From AP-15 sp036404275 (GTDB lineage: Bacteria; Pseudomonadota; Alphaproteobacteria; ATCC43930; CGMCC-115725): a stretch of DNA of 25,823 nucleotides. The stretch covers positions 1 to 25,823 of the forward strand of contig DASXAM010000219.1 in assembly GCA_036404275.1 (NCBI GenBank), written 5' to 3'. Within the stretch, counting starts at the first letter, position 1; each line of letters opens with the position of its first letter. The notes below the pieces were generated by a model that was given only the letters and a program-made list of their open reading frames with translations, did no database searches and was not told where the DNA came from. The position numbers and the translations under genes were made by a program. Shown here one piece after another: positions 1 through 7,544 of this stretch.

Positions 1-1410
1 GACCTGCAAAGCGCCGTGCAACGCGAGGAGGCGCGGCGCCTCGGCCGCCTGCTGCGGGTCCATGCCGCGGTCGAGCAGCCGGTGCAGAAAATGCGCGTGG
101 CCCATCGCCTGGTATTGCCCGCCCATGACGCCGAACGGCATAACCGCGCGCCCATCCTTGACCAGCATGCCCGGGATGATCGTGTGGAACGGCCGCTTGC
201 GCGGCGCGATCGCGTTCGGGTGCCCGGGAATGGTGCGGAAGCCCGAGCCGCGATTGTGCAAGAGGATGCCGCTCTCCGGTGCCAGGATGCCGGTGCCGAA
301 CGAGGAGAACAGCGAGTTGATAAACGAGCACGCATTGCCGTCGCGGTCGACGACGCAGAGATAGACCGTGTCCTTGTGCTCGATCTCAGCCCAACGCGGC
401 CCGGGCAAAGCTTGATCGAGCCGGATCGCCCGACGCGTGCGCTCAGCGCGCGGCTCGGACAGAAACTCGGCGACATCGACCGGCACATGGTCGGGATCGC
501 AAATGAAATTGTCGCGCACCCAATAGGCGGCCTTTTGCGCTTCGACGAGGAGGTGCAGCCGGTCGGCCTCGGAGAACGAATCGCCGCTCAGCGCATAGCC
601 GGCGAGTGTGCGCAGGATCATCAGCGCCGCCATGCCCTGCCCGTTCGGCGGACACTCGTAGACGTCGTAGCCGCGATAGGGGGCGGTGATCGGCTCGACC
701 CAGTTCGAGTGCTGGGCTGCGAAATCTTCTTCGTCGTGAAGCCCGCCGCGGACTTTCAGCGCGCCGAGGATGTCGCGCATCACCGCGCCGCTGTAAAAGG
801 CTTCGCGGCCTTCGCGGCCGATCCGGCGCAAGGTGGCGGCGAGTGGCGGGTTTCTCATCCGGTCGCCGGCATTAGGCGGCTTGCCGCCGGGCAGAAACAA
901 GGCGGCGGTGTCGGGGTCGCGCAATTTGGCCTGGTTGCGGTGCCAATCGGCCGCAATCCGTGGGGTCACGACATAGCCGCCTTCTGCCGCCTTGGCCGCC
1001 GGCTCGAGCAATTCGGCGAGCGGCCGCGTGCCGTATTCGCGGTTGATGACGCACCACGCATCGACGGCGCCCGGCACGGTTGCGGCATGCGGAGTTTGCA
1101 CGGCGATCTCGCGAATGCCGCGCTCGACATACCATTCGACTTCGGCCTTTGCCGGCGCCCGGCCCGAGCCGTTCAGCGCCACTGGCAACGCCCCACCCTT
1201 TGAATAGAGGACAAAGCAATCGCCGCCGATCCCGGTGCTTTGCGGCTCGGCGACGCATTGCATCGCAACCGCGGCGATCGCCGCGTCGGCGGCGTTGCCG
1301 CCCGAGCGCAGGACATCGAGCGCGGTCAAGGTCGCCATCGGGTGCGAGGTCGCGGCCATCCCGTTTGCCGCCATCGCCGCCGAACGCCCGGGAACATTGA
1401 AATCTCGCAT
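1..1410 (-). CDS. Gamma-glutamyltransferase family protein, 3' end cut by window edge
   Basis: The minus-strand frame is open from an ATG at 1410 to the window edge, giving 470 codons without a stop. An AGGAG-type ribosome binding site lies about 7 nt upstream of the ATG. The N-terminus carries the family's GGNAADAAIA block and a GIGGDCF block. The autocatalytic cleavage region reads DTVYLCVVDRDGNA, so the predicted nucleophile is Thr348 (codon 367-369). It is followed by FGTGI, ESGILLHN and NAIAPRKRP, all typical of the small subunit. Family members are N-terminal-nucleophile hydrolases that process themselves and then cleave or transfer gamma-glutamyl groups. No signal peptide is visible, so a cytoplasmic enzyme of the YwrD-like type is more likely than periplasmic Ggt. 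The exact substrate cannot be told. The usual length is about 530 residues, so roughly 60 C-terminal residues lie outside the window. It is divergent from the MBL gene. Confidence 0.9.
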   Translation of the reverse strand, partial: MRDFNVPGRSAAMAANGMAATSHPMATLTALDVLRSGGNAADAAIAAVAMQCVAEPQSTGIGGDCFVLYSKGGALPVALNGSGRAPAKAEVEWYVERGIREIAVQTPHAATVPGAVDAWCVINREYGTRPLAELLEPAAKAAEGGYVVTPRIAADWHRNQAKLRDPDTAALFLPGGKPPNAGDRMRNPPLAATLRRIGREGREAFYSGAVMRDILGALKVRGGLHDEEDFAAQHSNWVEPITAPYRGYDVYECPPNGQGMAALMILRTLAGYALSGDSFSEADRLHLLVEAQKAAYWVRDNFICDPDHVPVDVAEFLSEPRAERTRRAIRLDQALPGPRWAEIEHKDTVYLCVVDRDGNACSFINSLFSSFGTGILAPESGILLHNRGSGFRTIPGHPNAIAPRKRPFHTIIPGMLVKDGRAVMPFGVMGGQYQAMGHAHFLHRLLDRGMDPQQAAEAPRLLALHGALQV

Positions 1411-1544
1411 CCGCCCGCTCCTCGCGTCTCGCGCGTCTTGCCCGCCCCGGAACGCAATCCAGACCAGCGGGGCCGCCGCTTGTGCGGTTGTAATGCCCTG
1501 TCCTAGCTTGCCGGTCAATTCATTGCCGAATTTGCGAAAACACA

Positions 1545-2579
1545 ATGGACGGAAGCTTGACGCCGCTGCATTTCCCGGTTGCGACGCCGCCCGGACCGGG
1601 CGAAGCACTGCCGGTGGCGCCGGGGGTGCGCTGGCTGCGCATGCCGCTGCCCTTTGCGCTCGACCACATCAATTTATGGCTGCTCGAAGACGGTCCTTTC
1701 TGGACGATCGTCGATTGCGGCTATGCGACGACCGACACCCGCGCGTTGTGGGAAGAAATTTTCGTGCACCATCTCGATCGCCGGCCGGTCGGACGGATCA
1801 TCGTCACGCATTACCACCCCGACCATGTCGGGCTCGCGGGCTGGCTCGCCGAGCGCTGGCAGGCGCCGCTCCTGATCACCGAAAAGGAATGGCTCCATGC
1901 CCGCATCATGAGCCGGGAGAGCGACGATTTTCTGGCGCAGCGCCGCGAGTTTGCGCGGCGCGCTGGGCTCGACGAGGCAGCGAGCGAGGTCTTTGCCGAG
2001 CACGGCCGGGGCTATCGCCGCGGCGTGCCGTCGGTGCCGCCCACCTATAAGCGGCTCGAGGACGGCATGGCGGTTGTGATCGGCGGCCGGCAATGGCAGG
2101 TCGTTGTCGGCGAAGGCCATGCGCCGGAGCTCGCCTGCCTCTATTGCGCCGAGACCGGTGTCCTGATCGCGGGCGACCAGGTGCTGCCCCGGATTTCACC
2201 CAATGTTAGCGTCCCGGCGCACGAGCCCGAGGGCGACCCGCTCGCCCGTTTTTTGCGCTCGCTCGCAAAGCTGCGCGCAGCATTGCCGCCCGACACGCTG
2301 GTCTTGCCGTCGCACAACCTGCCGTTTTTCGGTCTGCACGCCCGGCTCGACGAGCTCGCCCTCCATCACCGCGCGCGCTGCGACGAAGTGCTGGCCGCCT
2401 GCGCTGTGCCGCAAAGTGCCGTCGATCTCTTGCCGGTCTTATTTCGCCGCCCGCTCGACCGGCACCAGACCGCCTTCGCCCTCGGCGAAGCCCTCGCCCA
2501 CCTCCACTACCTGGCCGCCGAAGGCGCCCTCACCCGCGACCTCGATCCCGATGGGGTCTACCGCTTCTGCACGTCCTGA
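1545..2579 (+). CDS. MBL-fold metallo-hydrolase
   Basis: This 344-residue protein carries the metallo-beta-lactamase fold motif HxHxDH as H89-Y-H91-P-D93-H94. Further metal ligands are probably H192 (GEGHAPE), D211 (IAGDQVL) and H257 (LPSHNLP), giving a standard binuclear metal site. The C-terminal 70 residues resemble the helical extension of glyoxalase-II-like and LACTB2-like hydrolases (HYLAAEGAL near 321). No signal peptide is seen, so it is probably cytoplasmic. The ATG at 1545 has no clear Shine-Dalgarno sequence, so translation may be weak or leaderless, or the start may differ. Family members hydrolyse thioesters, lactones or phosphoesters, and the substrate here cannot be assigned. 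The gene runs toward the binding-protein gene after a 132-nt gap, so co-transcription is possible but unproven. Confidence 0.88.
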   Translation: MDGSLTPLHFPVATPPGPGEALPVAPGVRWLRMPLPFALDHINLWLLEDGPFWTIVDCGYATTDTRALWEEIFVHHLDRRPVGRIIVTHYHPDHVGLAGWLAERWQAPLLITEKEWLHARIMSRESDDFLAQRREFARRAGLDEAASEVFAEHGRGYRRGVPSVPPTYKRLEDGMAVVIGGRQWQVVVGEGHAPELACLYCAETGVLIAGDQVLPRISPNVSVPAHEPEGDPLARFLRSLAKLRAALPPDTLVLPSHNLPFFGLHARLDELALHHRARCDEVLAACAVPQSAVDLLPVLFRRPLDRHQTAFALGEALAHLHYLAAEGALTRDLDPDGVYRFCTS

Positions 2580-2711
2580 CCACAGTTTTCGATTTGAGAT
2601 TATGCGATCGGTTCTGCGGAACCTTTCGAACGGCCGGGAATGCGTGTCACTGGACACCGCCACTCATCGGCGACGATAACAGCAGGCAGCTTGTGCGAGA
2701 GGGAGGAGAAC

Positions 2712-3971
2712 GTGTCCTGGGAGAGGAAGCTGCGGCGGGCTGGTGTTGTTGGCGGGCTGATCGCTGCGCTTGCAGTCGCAAGCTCGACGCGGGCGGCCGC
2801 GCCGATCACGATCGGGTTCGGCATGGGGTTGACAGGCGGGCTCGCCGCCGCCGGCAAGTCGGCGCTGTTGGCGATGCAGATCTGGCGCGACGACGTCAAC
2901 GCCAAGGGCGGTCTCTTGGGCCGGCCTGTCAAGCTCATCTATTACGACGACCAGTCGAACCCTGCGACCGTGCCGGCGCTCTACACAAAGCTTCTCGATG
3001 TCGACAAGGTCGATTTCATCGTCTCGGGCTATGGCACCAACTTGACCGCGCCGGCGATGCCGGTAGCGATCGAGCACAAGCGGCTCTTCCTCGGGCTTTT
3101 CGCGCTCGCCGTCAACAGCCAGTTCCATTATCCGAAGTACTTCTCGATGCTGCCGGCCGGTCCGGACCCGAAGCACGCCTTTTCCGAGCCGTTCTTCGAG
3201 GTCGCGATGGCCTCGAACCCGAAGCCCAAGACTTTGGCGCTGCTCGCCGAAGACGCCGAGTTCCCGAAAAATGCATCTGAAGGCATCCGCGACCTCGCCA
3301 AGAAATACGACTTCAAGATCGTCTACGACAAGACCTATCCGCCCGGCACCGCCGACTTTACCCCAATCATCCATGCCATCCAGGCCGTGAACCCGGATAT
3401 GGTGTTTGTCGCCTCCTACCCACCGGGATCGGCCGGGATGCTTCGCGCCGCCACCGAATCCGGACTGAAGACGCGGTTTTTTGGTGGCGGCATGGTCGGG
3501 CTGCAATACACGCCGTTCAAGGAGCAATTCGGGGCAAAGCTCAACGGGGTCATCGATTACGACTGGTGGATCCCGGCGCCGACGATGCAGTTTCCCGGCA
3601 TCCTGAATTTCCTAAAGACATATCAGGCAAAGGCGCCGGCCGAAAAGGTCGACCCGCTCGGTTGGTATTTGCCGCCCTTCGCCTATGCCGAATTGCAGGT
3701 CCTCGGCGACGCGATCACCGCGACCAAGAGCCTCGACCAAGACAAGATCGCCGATTACATCCGCAGCCATCCGTTTAACACGATCGTCGGGGATGTCAGT
3801 TTTGGCAAAGACGGCGAATGGTCGAAGCCGCGGGTGCTCGAGGTGCAGTGGCAGGGGATCAAGGGCAACGGCCTCGACCAGTTCAAGGACACCAAGACCG
3901 AGGCGATCCTCGAGCCCCCCGAATACCGAACCGGCAAGGTCGTCACCCCGTATAACGGCGGGCAGGAATAG
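2712..3971 (+). CDS. Liv-type ABC transporter substrate-binding protein (orphan copy)
   Basis: This is a periplasmic type I binding protein of the branched-chain amino acid/amide (LivK, Peripla_BP_6) family. I chose the GTG at 2712 because GGGAGGAGAA ends just before it and because the resulting N-terminus is a clean Sec signal peptide: basic ERKLRR, then a hydrophobic core, then AAA-PIT with cleavage near residue 30. The mature protein starts with ITIGFGMGLTGG, as family members do, and the two-lobe pattern follows to a total of 419 residues. An in-frame ATG at 2640 exists but would bury the signal peptide. No permease or ATPase gene adjoins it. The next gene, 11 nt downstream, is a VOC-fold protein, so the two probably form an operon. 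It may feed a transporter encoded elsewhere or the Liv system at 14382-19757. The ligand is unknown. Confidence 0.88.
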   Translation: MSWERKLRRAGVVGGLIAALAVASSTRAAAPITIGFGMGLTGGLAAAGKSALLAMQIWRDDVNAKGGLLGRPVKLIYYDDQSNPATVPALYTKLLDVDKVDFIVSGYGTNLTAPAMPVAIEHKRLFLGLFALAVNSQFHYPKYFSMLPAGPDPKHAFSEPFFEVAMASNPKPKTLALLAEDAEFPKNASEGIRDLAKKYDFKIVYDKTYPPGTADFTPIIHAIQAVNPDMVFVASYPPGSAGMLRAATESGLKTRFFGGGMVGLQYTPFKEQFGAKLNGVIDYDWWIPAPTMQFPGILNFLKTYQAKAPAEKVDPLGWYLPPFAYAELQVLGDAITATKSLDQDKIADYIRSHPFNTIVGDVSFGKDGEWSKPRVLEVQWQGIKGNGLDQFKDTKTEAILEPPEYRTGKVVTPYNGGQE

Positions 3972-3982
3972 GAGAAGTCGCA

Positions 3983-4384
3983 ATGGCCAAGATCAACCAC
4001 GTGGCGCTCAAGGTGAACGACCTCGAAGCCGCGACCAAATTTTACGAGAACGTGTTCGGCTTTCGCCAGGTCGGGACCGGGCGCTCGCGCGGCCATATCT
4101 CGCGGCATTTGACCGACGGCTATGTCGATCTGGCGCTGATGGTCTATGACAGCGAGGCGGACGAGGAAGCCAAGCTCGTCGGCGAGGGGCCGGCGATCCA
4201 CCATTTCGGCATCGCGGTCGAGGACCGCGCCGCCACACTCGCCAAGATCGCCGCCAATGGCGGCACGATCCTTTCCAAGCCCGATGCCGGCACCGTCAAA
4301 TTCCGCTCGCCCGACGGGACCATCGCCGAAATTGCCGATCCGGGGCGCTACGAAAAGCTCGCCGCGGCGCACGGCAAAGGGTAA
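3983..4384 (+). CDS. VOC family (glyoxalase/dioxygenase-fold) protein
   Basis: A 133-residue single-domain vicinal-oxygen-chelate protein. The start at 3983 is preceded by AGGAGAAGTCGCA, a good ribosome binding site. Two beta-alpha-beta-beta-beta units are visible: INHVALKVNDLEAATKFYEN at the N-terminus and IHHFGIAVED near residue 72. Candidate metal ligands are H6, H74 and E116, as in glyoxalase I-like proteins. The ending SPDGTIAEIADP is a common VOC signature. The fold supports many reactions (glyoxalase, ring cleavage, epimerase, drug binding), so no substrate is assigned. Its placement 11 nt after a binding-protein gene suggests it acts on the imported compound or a breakdown product, which is inference only. 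It converges tail to tail with the next minus-strand gene, with only 13 nt between them. Confidence 0.88.
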   Translation: MAKINHVALKVNDLEAATKFYENVFGFRQVGTGRSRGHISRHLTDGYVDLALMVYDSEADEEAKLVGEGPAIHHFGIAVEDRAATLAKIAANGGTILSKPDAGTVKFRSPDGTIAEIADPGRYEKLAAAHGKG

Positions 4385-4397
4385 CGGCGCACGCGCG

Positions 4398-5552
4398 CTA
4401 CTGCTTTCGCGCGGCGACGTGCTCGGCCTTTGACATCGTCAGCTTTTCCGGGTGGACGATGGTCTTGTTCGCCGCGGCGCGCGCCGCCCCGAGATTGGGA
4501 AATTCGGTGTCGGTGCCGTCACGCTGCAAAACATAGGTAGCCGGCATCGCCTTGCCCGATTTCTGGTCGGCAACCGAACGTTTGATGATTGTCCAATGGA
4601 CGCGGCGGGTGCCGTTGTCGGCGGTCTCGTCCTCGACATCGTCAAAGCCGCGGTCGACAACCGATTCGAGCGCGTAGAGCTTTTGCTCGACGCGCCGCGG
4701 CGGCGCATCGCGACGCCCGGCGCGCGGACCGCCGGGACCGCGGCCGCGCGCGCTCCTTTGTTGCCGATCGCGTCCCTCGGGGCCGCGCCGCCCGGAACTG
4801 CCTCGCTCTTGGCCCGCCCTGGCGGTCTCGCCGGCCGGTCTCTCGCCAGCGCCGCGATATTGCGGGCCGCGACGCTGCGGTCTCCGATCGGGCGCTTCCG
4901 CCGCCCTCGCCTCCGCATCCGGGCTTGCGGCAGCGGGTGTCGCCGTCCGGCGGCGCGGCGGGCGGCGACGCGGTCCCGCACGCCGCGGCGCGCTCGGCAC
5001 GGTCTCGCCGGCAGATGTTGCGGCAGCCGCTTGTCCCGCCGGCAGTCCAGGTCCGGTCCCGGTCGGTTGCGGCGGCCGCGGGCGACGCGGCCGAAGATAA
5101 AGACGCAGCGTCGTCGGCCGCACCGGCGTCGTGGCGCCTTGCTGCTCACCTTCCGCGCCGGCCTCGGACGGGCTCGCGCCGCCAGCCGGCATGCCAAGGC
5201 CGGGAGCGCGCCGCCTCCGGCGACGGCGTCGGGGGCGTGGGGCGCCCTCCGCGGGCACTCCAACTCCGGCGGACGCCCCGGCAACGGCGTCGGACGACTC
5301 GGCAGCGACGATTGGGGGCTCGCCCGAATGTTCCTCGCTGCCGGGCGGGGTTGGCGCGGCACCGGCTTCGTCGCTCGCCGCCGGAGGGGTCGGCGCACCC
5401 TCTTGCGGCGGCCGTCTACGCCGGCGGCGGCGGTGTCGGGGACGACGCTCGGCGCCCGGCAGCGTACCGCTGTTCGGAAGGTCTGCGGCCGGGGTGGCCG
5501 TTGGCTCCGCGCTGACCGGCTCGCTCGGCGGGTCCTCGGCAGAAGGCGGCAT
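4398..5552 (-). CDS. Arg/Pro/Ala-rich disordered protein with conserved-looking C-terminal domain, function unknown
   Basis: I do not recognise this 384-residue protein. Residues 1-285 are low complexity: Pro/Ala/Gly-rich with two long arginine runs (about 40-47 and 107-115) and many RR/GR pairs. They are probably disordered and strongly basic. Residues 288-384 look folded, with mixed composition including VVDRGFDDVEDE, RRVHWTIIKRSVADQ, ATYVLQRDG and FPNLGAARAA. The ATG at 5552 has GAGGAAC about 7 nt upstream. A basic disordered arm joined to a small domain often binds RNA or DNA, but nothing here proves that. Because the repetitive GC-rich sequence keeps several frames open, the frame was chosen for the ordered C-terminal domain and the ribosome binding site. 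It lies 76 nt downstream of nnrS on the same strand, so the two may share a transcript. Confidence 0.72.
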   Translation of the reverse strand: MPPSAEDPPSEPVSAEPTATPAADLPNSGTLPGAERRPRHRRRRRRRPPQEGAPTPPAASDEAGAAPTPPGSEEHSGEPPIVAAESSDAVAGASAGVGVPAEGAPRPRRRRRRRRAPGLGMPAGGASPSEAGAEGEQQGATTPVRPTTLRLYLRPRRPRPPQPTGTGPGLPAGQAAAATSAGETVPSAPRRAGPRRRPPRRRTATPAAASPDAEARAAEAPDRRPQRRGPQYRGAGERPAGETARAGQERGSSGRRGPEGRDRQQRSARGRGPGGPRAGRRDAPPRRVEQKLYALESVVDRGFDDVEDETADNGTRRVHWTIIKRSVADQKSGKAMPATYVLQRDGTDTEFPNLGAARAAANKTIVHPEKLTMSKAEHVAARKQ

Positions 5553-5628
5553 CGGCGGCGTTCCTCGGGCGGTATAATCGACGCGTCAACCGTACCACGA
5601 CCGGACGGCAGTGGCGAAGCTGCCCGCG

Positions 5629-6837
5629 TCAGATCGGCCGCGCCGCCGCACCGGTCGCCCGCGGCGAAGCGAGCGGTCCGGCATAAAACAGGACAAACAA
5701 ACCAAAGGCCGCGCTCCAGGCGGCGCCGGCGAACCACAGCAAAAGCAAATACGAAGCGCCCGCCAGCGGCGCGGCAAGCCGTAAAACTGCGGCGATCGTT
5801 ACCATGACGTAGATCGCGGTCGTTCCGGGCCCTGCTGACAGGCCGCGCCCGGTATGACCGAGCGAGGCGCGGGTCATCACTGCCAAGGTCATCGTGCCGA
5901 CAGCGCCGACCGTCAGCGCATGCAAGGCCGCGGCGGGCGGCAGCACCGGTACCAGCCCATTAAAGCCGAGCAGCAACAAGCCGAGCGCCAGCCACAAATA
6001 GCCGAGATGCAATACCCAAACGAGCGGCTCACGCCAGCTCGCTCGGCCGTGCCACCGCGCCAGACGGATACCGATGGCAAGCCCGGCGGCAAGCTCGACC
6101 CAAGGCGTGGGCGAGGCTTCCGGCGCGACGGCCCAGAGCGCCAGAGCGACGGCGGTAACCGCCAGCACCGCTCGGTCGAGGCGGCCGAACGGCGCCGGTG
6201 ACGCGACCTCCGGGCGCTCCTTGGCGAGCCAGTTGCGGGTAAAGCTCGGGATCAGCCGTCCGCCGACAAAACTGATCAGCATCAGCAAGGTGGCGAGCCC
6301 GATACGGTTGCCGAGATCGCCGGTCGGGGCAAGGCCGACAGCCGCGAGATGGACCAGGAAATTGCCGGCCAGCAGCAGGCTCAGCGCGCCGACCATCGGC
6401 AGGTTGCGCCAGTTCCGGCCTGCGACGATCTCTCGCGCCACCGCCGCCAGAAAGACCAAGGGAAAGGCAAGGTCGCAGGCCATTGCCACAGGCGCGCCGA
6501 TCCGCGCCGACGACAACACCGCAATTCGCCCGAGCGCCCACAGCGCCACCAGGGCGACGAGCGGGCCGCCTTGCAGCGGCATGCGCCCGGTCCAATTCGG
6601 GATCGCGGTCAGCAAAAATCCGGCAACAGCCGCCGCGGCATAGCCAAAGATCATCTCGTGCGCGTGCCAGACCGCGGCGGAGAGCGCGGTCGGGACCGTC
6701 GCCTCGCCGCCGTAAAGCGCCAGCCACAGCGGCACCGCGAGTGCCGCCCAGAGCGCCGCGGCGAGAAAAAACGGCCGAAAGCCCGCGGACCAGATCGCCG
6801 GCCCGGCCTGCGGGCGGTAACGGGGAATGGCGCTCAA
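5629..6837 (-). CDS. nnrS: NnrS family heme-copper-type membrane protein
   Basis: A 402-residue, very hydrophobic protein with about 12 predicted membrane helices. It starts FRPFFLAAALWA after a short polar N-terminus and carries the NnrS block HAHEMIFGYAAAAVAGF at residues 58-74, followed by PNWTGR. His58, His60 and Glu61 are candidate metal or heme ligands, and further histidines (HTGRG near 340) sit at a helix end. NnrS proteins occur with denitrification and nitric-oxide-stress genes and are reported to protect cells against nitrosative stress. No nitrite or nitric oxide reductase gene lies in this window. The start is a TTG at 6837 with AGGA 8 nt upstream. No ATG fits the conserved N-terminus. 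It is divergent from a small membrane-protein gene across about 170 nt, in which I did not find a convincing TTGAT-N4-ATCAA (FNR/NNR) site. Confidence 0.9.
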   Translation of the reverse strand: MSAIPRYRPQAGPAIWSAGFRPFFLAAALWAALAVPLWLALYGGEATVPTALSAAVWHAHEMIFGYAAAAVAGFLLTAIPNWTGRMPLQGGPLVALVALWALGRIAVLSSARIGAPVAMACDLAFPLVFLAAVAREIVAGRNWRNLPMVGALSLLLAGNFLVHLAAVGLAPTGDLGNRIGLATLLMLISFVGGRLIPSFTRNWLAKERPEVASPAPFGRLDRAVLAVTAVALALWAVAPEASPTPWVELAAGLAIGIRLARWHGRASWREPLVWVLHLGYLWLALGLLLLGFNGLVPVLPPAAALHALTVGAVGTMTLAVMTRASLGHTGRGLSAGPGTTAIYVMVTIAAVLRLAAPLAGASYLLLLWFAGAAWSAAFGLFVLFYAGPLASPRATGAAARPI

Positions 6838-7006
6838 AACGCTTGTCCTGCACAGCGGCGCAGCGGCGCGCCGGTGCTACAATTAGGCATGACCGGCAGC
6901 GCGGCAATCCCTCACCAGCGGAGCGGCAGTCGCATCGGCAACGTTCTCAGATGGACACCGCCGGCCGCCGCCATTGTCCGGCCGTGATGACCCTGCGGGT
7001 GGCGCG

Positions 7007-7486
7007 ATGGACGATGTAACGATCGCGCGGGCGCTGCATGTGCTGGCCGTGGTTTGGTGGATCGGCGGCGTCGGCTTTGTCACGACCGCGTTGCTGCCGG
7101 CGATCCGCCGGTCCGCGCCGGCAGCCGAGCGGCTCGCCCGCTTCGACGCGGTCGAGCGCCGATTTGCCTGGCAGGCACGGATCGCCACACTCGTCGCCGG
7201 CATCAGCGGGTTTTACATGACCGCGCGCCTCGATCTCTGGGACCGCTTCCGCGCCGCGAGCTTCTGGTGGATGGATGCGATGGTCCTCGTCTGGCTGCTG
7301 TTCACGGCGATGCTGTTTGTCGCCGAGCCGCTGTTTCTTCATCGCTGGCTGCAGGCGCGCGCCGAGGCCGACCCTGAGGGGACCTTCCGCCTGATCGAAC
7401 GCTGGCACCGCGTGCTCTCGGTCCTCAGCCTGATCACGGTCCTCGGCGCCGTCGCCGGCAGCCACGGCCTGCTGTTCTTCGAGTGA
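7007..7486 (+). CDS. Small four-helix membrane protein (CopD/DUF2269-like)
   Basis: A 159-residue protein with about four hydrophobic helices: ARALHVLAVVWWIGGVGFVT at 8-27, a helix around IATLVAGISGFYM, a third around MDAMVLVWLLFTAMLFVAE, and a last one at the C-terminus. His12 in the first helix and a conserved-looking RLIERWHRVL stretch before the last helix could be ligands, as in CopD-like or heme-binding four-helix membrane proteins. I cannot separate those families by eye. The start is uncertain: the ATG at 7007 has a weak GGGTGG upstream, and a TTG at 6974 in the same frame would add 11 residues. The gene is divergent from nnrS, and small membrane proteins of this kind are often near nnrS, so a shared role in respiratory or nitrosative stress is possible. 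It converges on the CinA-family gene. Confidence 0.8.
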   Translation: MDDVTIARALHVLAVVWWIGGVGFVTTALLPAIRRSAPAAERLARFDAVERRFAWQARIATLVAGISGFYMTARLDLWDRFRAASFWWMDAMVLVWLLFTAMLFVAEPLFLHRWLQARAEADPEGTFRLIERWHRVLSVLSLITVLGAVAGSHGLLFFE

Positions 7487-7510
7487 GGAGGCACGGCCGC
7501 GCCTGCCCAG

Positions 7511-7536
7511 GCACGGCTGGATCTCCCTTGCCGTGC
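7511..7536. terminator. Hairpin between convergent genes, possible bidirectional terminator
   Basis: Perfect 7-bp arms GCACGGC and GCCGTGC flank a 12-nt loop in the 58-nt gap between two converging genes. No strong T-run follows on either strand, so termination is suggested by position and structure only. Confidence 0.4.
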
Positions 7537-7544
7537 GGCCCGGC

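Noticed and set aside
16..1203. 395-codon plus-strand open frame
   Set aside because: Antisense shadow of the gamma-glutamyltransferase; its translation has no domain-like pattern, while the minus frame has the full family motifs.
2617..2655. Second GGAAC as an EcfG promoter upstream of the first binding-protein gene
   Set aside because: No CGTT at 16-17 nt spacing.
4452..5807. Long plus-strand open frames (up to 451 codons) opposite the Arg/Pro-rich gene
   Set aside because: GC-rich, low-complexity sequence keeps all frames open; the products are Arg/Ala strings, and the minus frame alone has an ordered domain and a ribosome binding site.
6838..7006. FNR/NNR-type operator upstream of nnrS
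   Set aside because: No TTGAT-N4-ATCAA-like dyad found on either strand.
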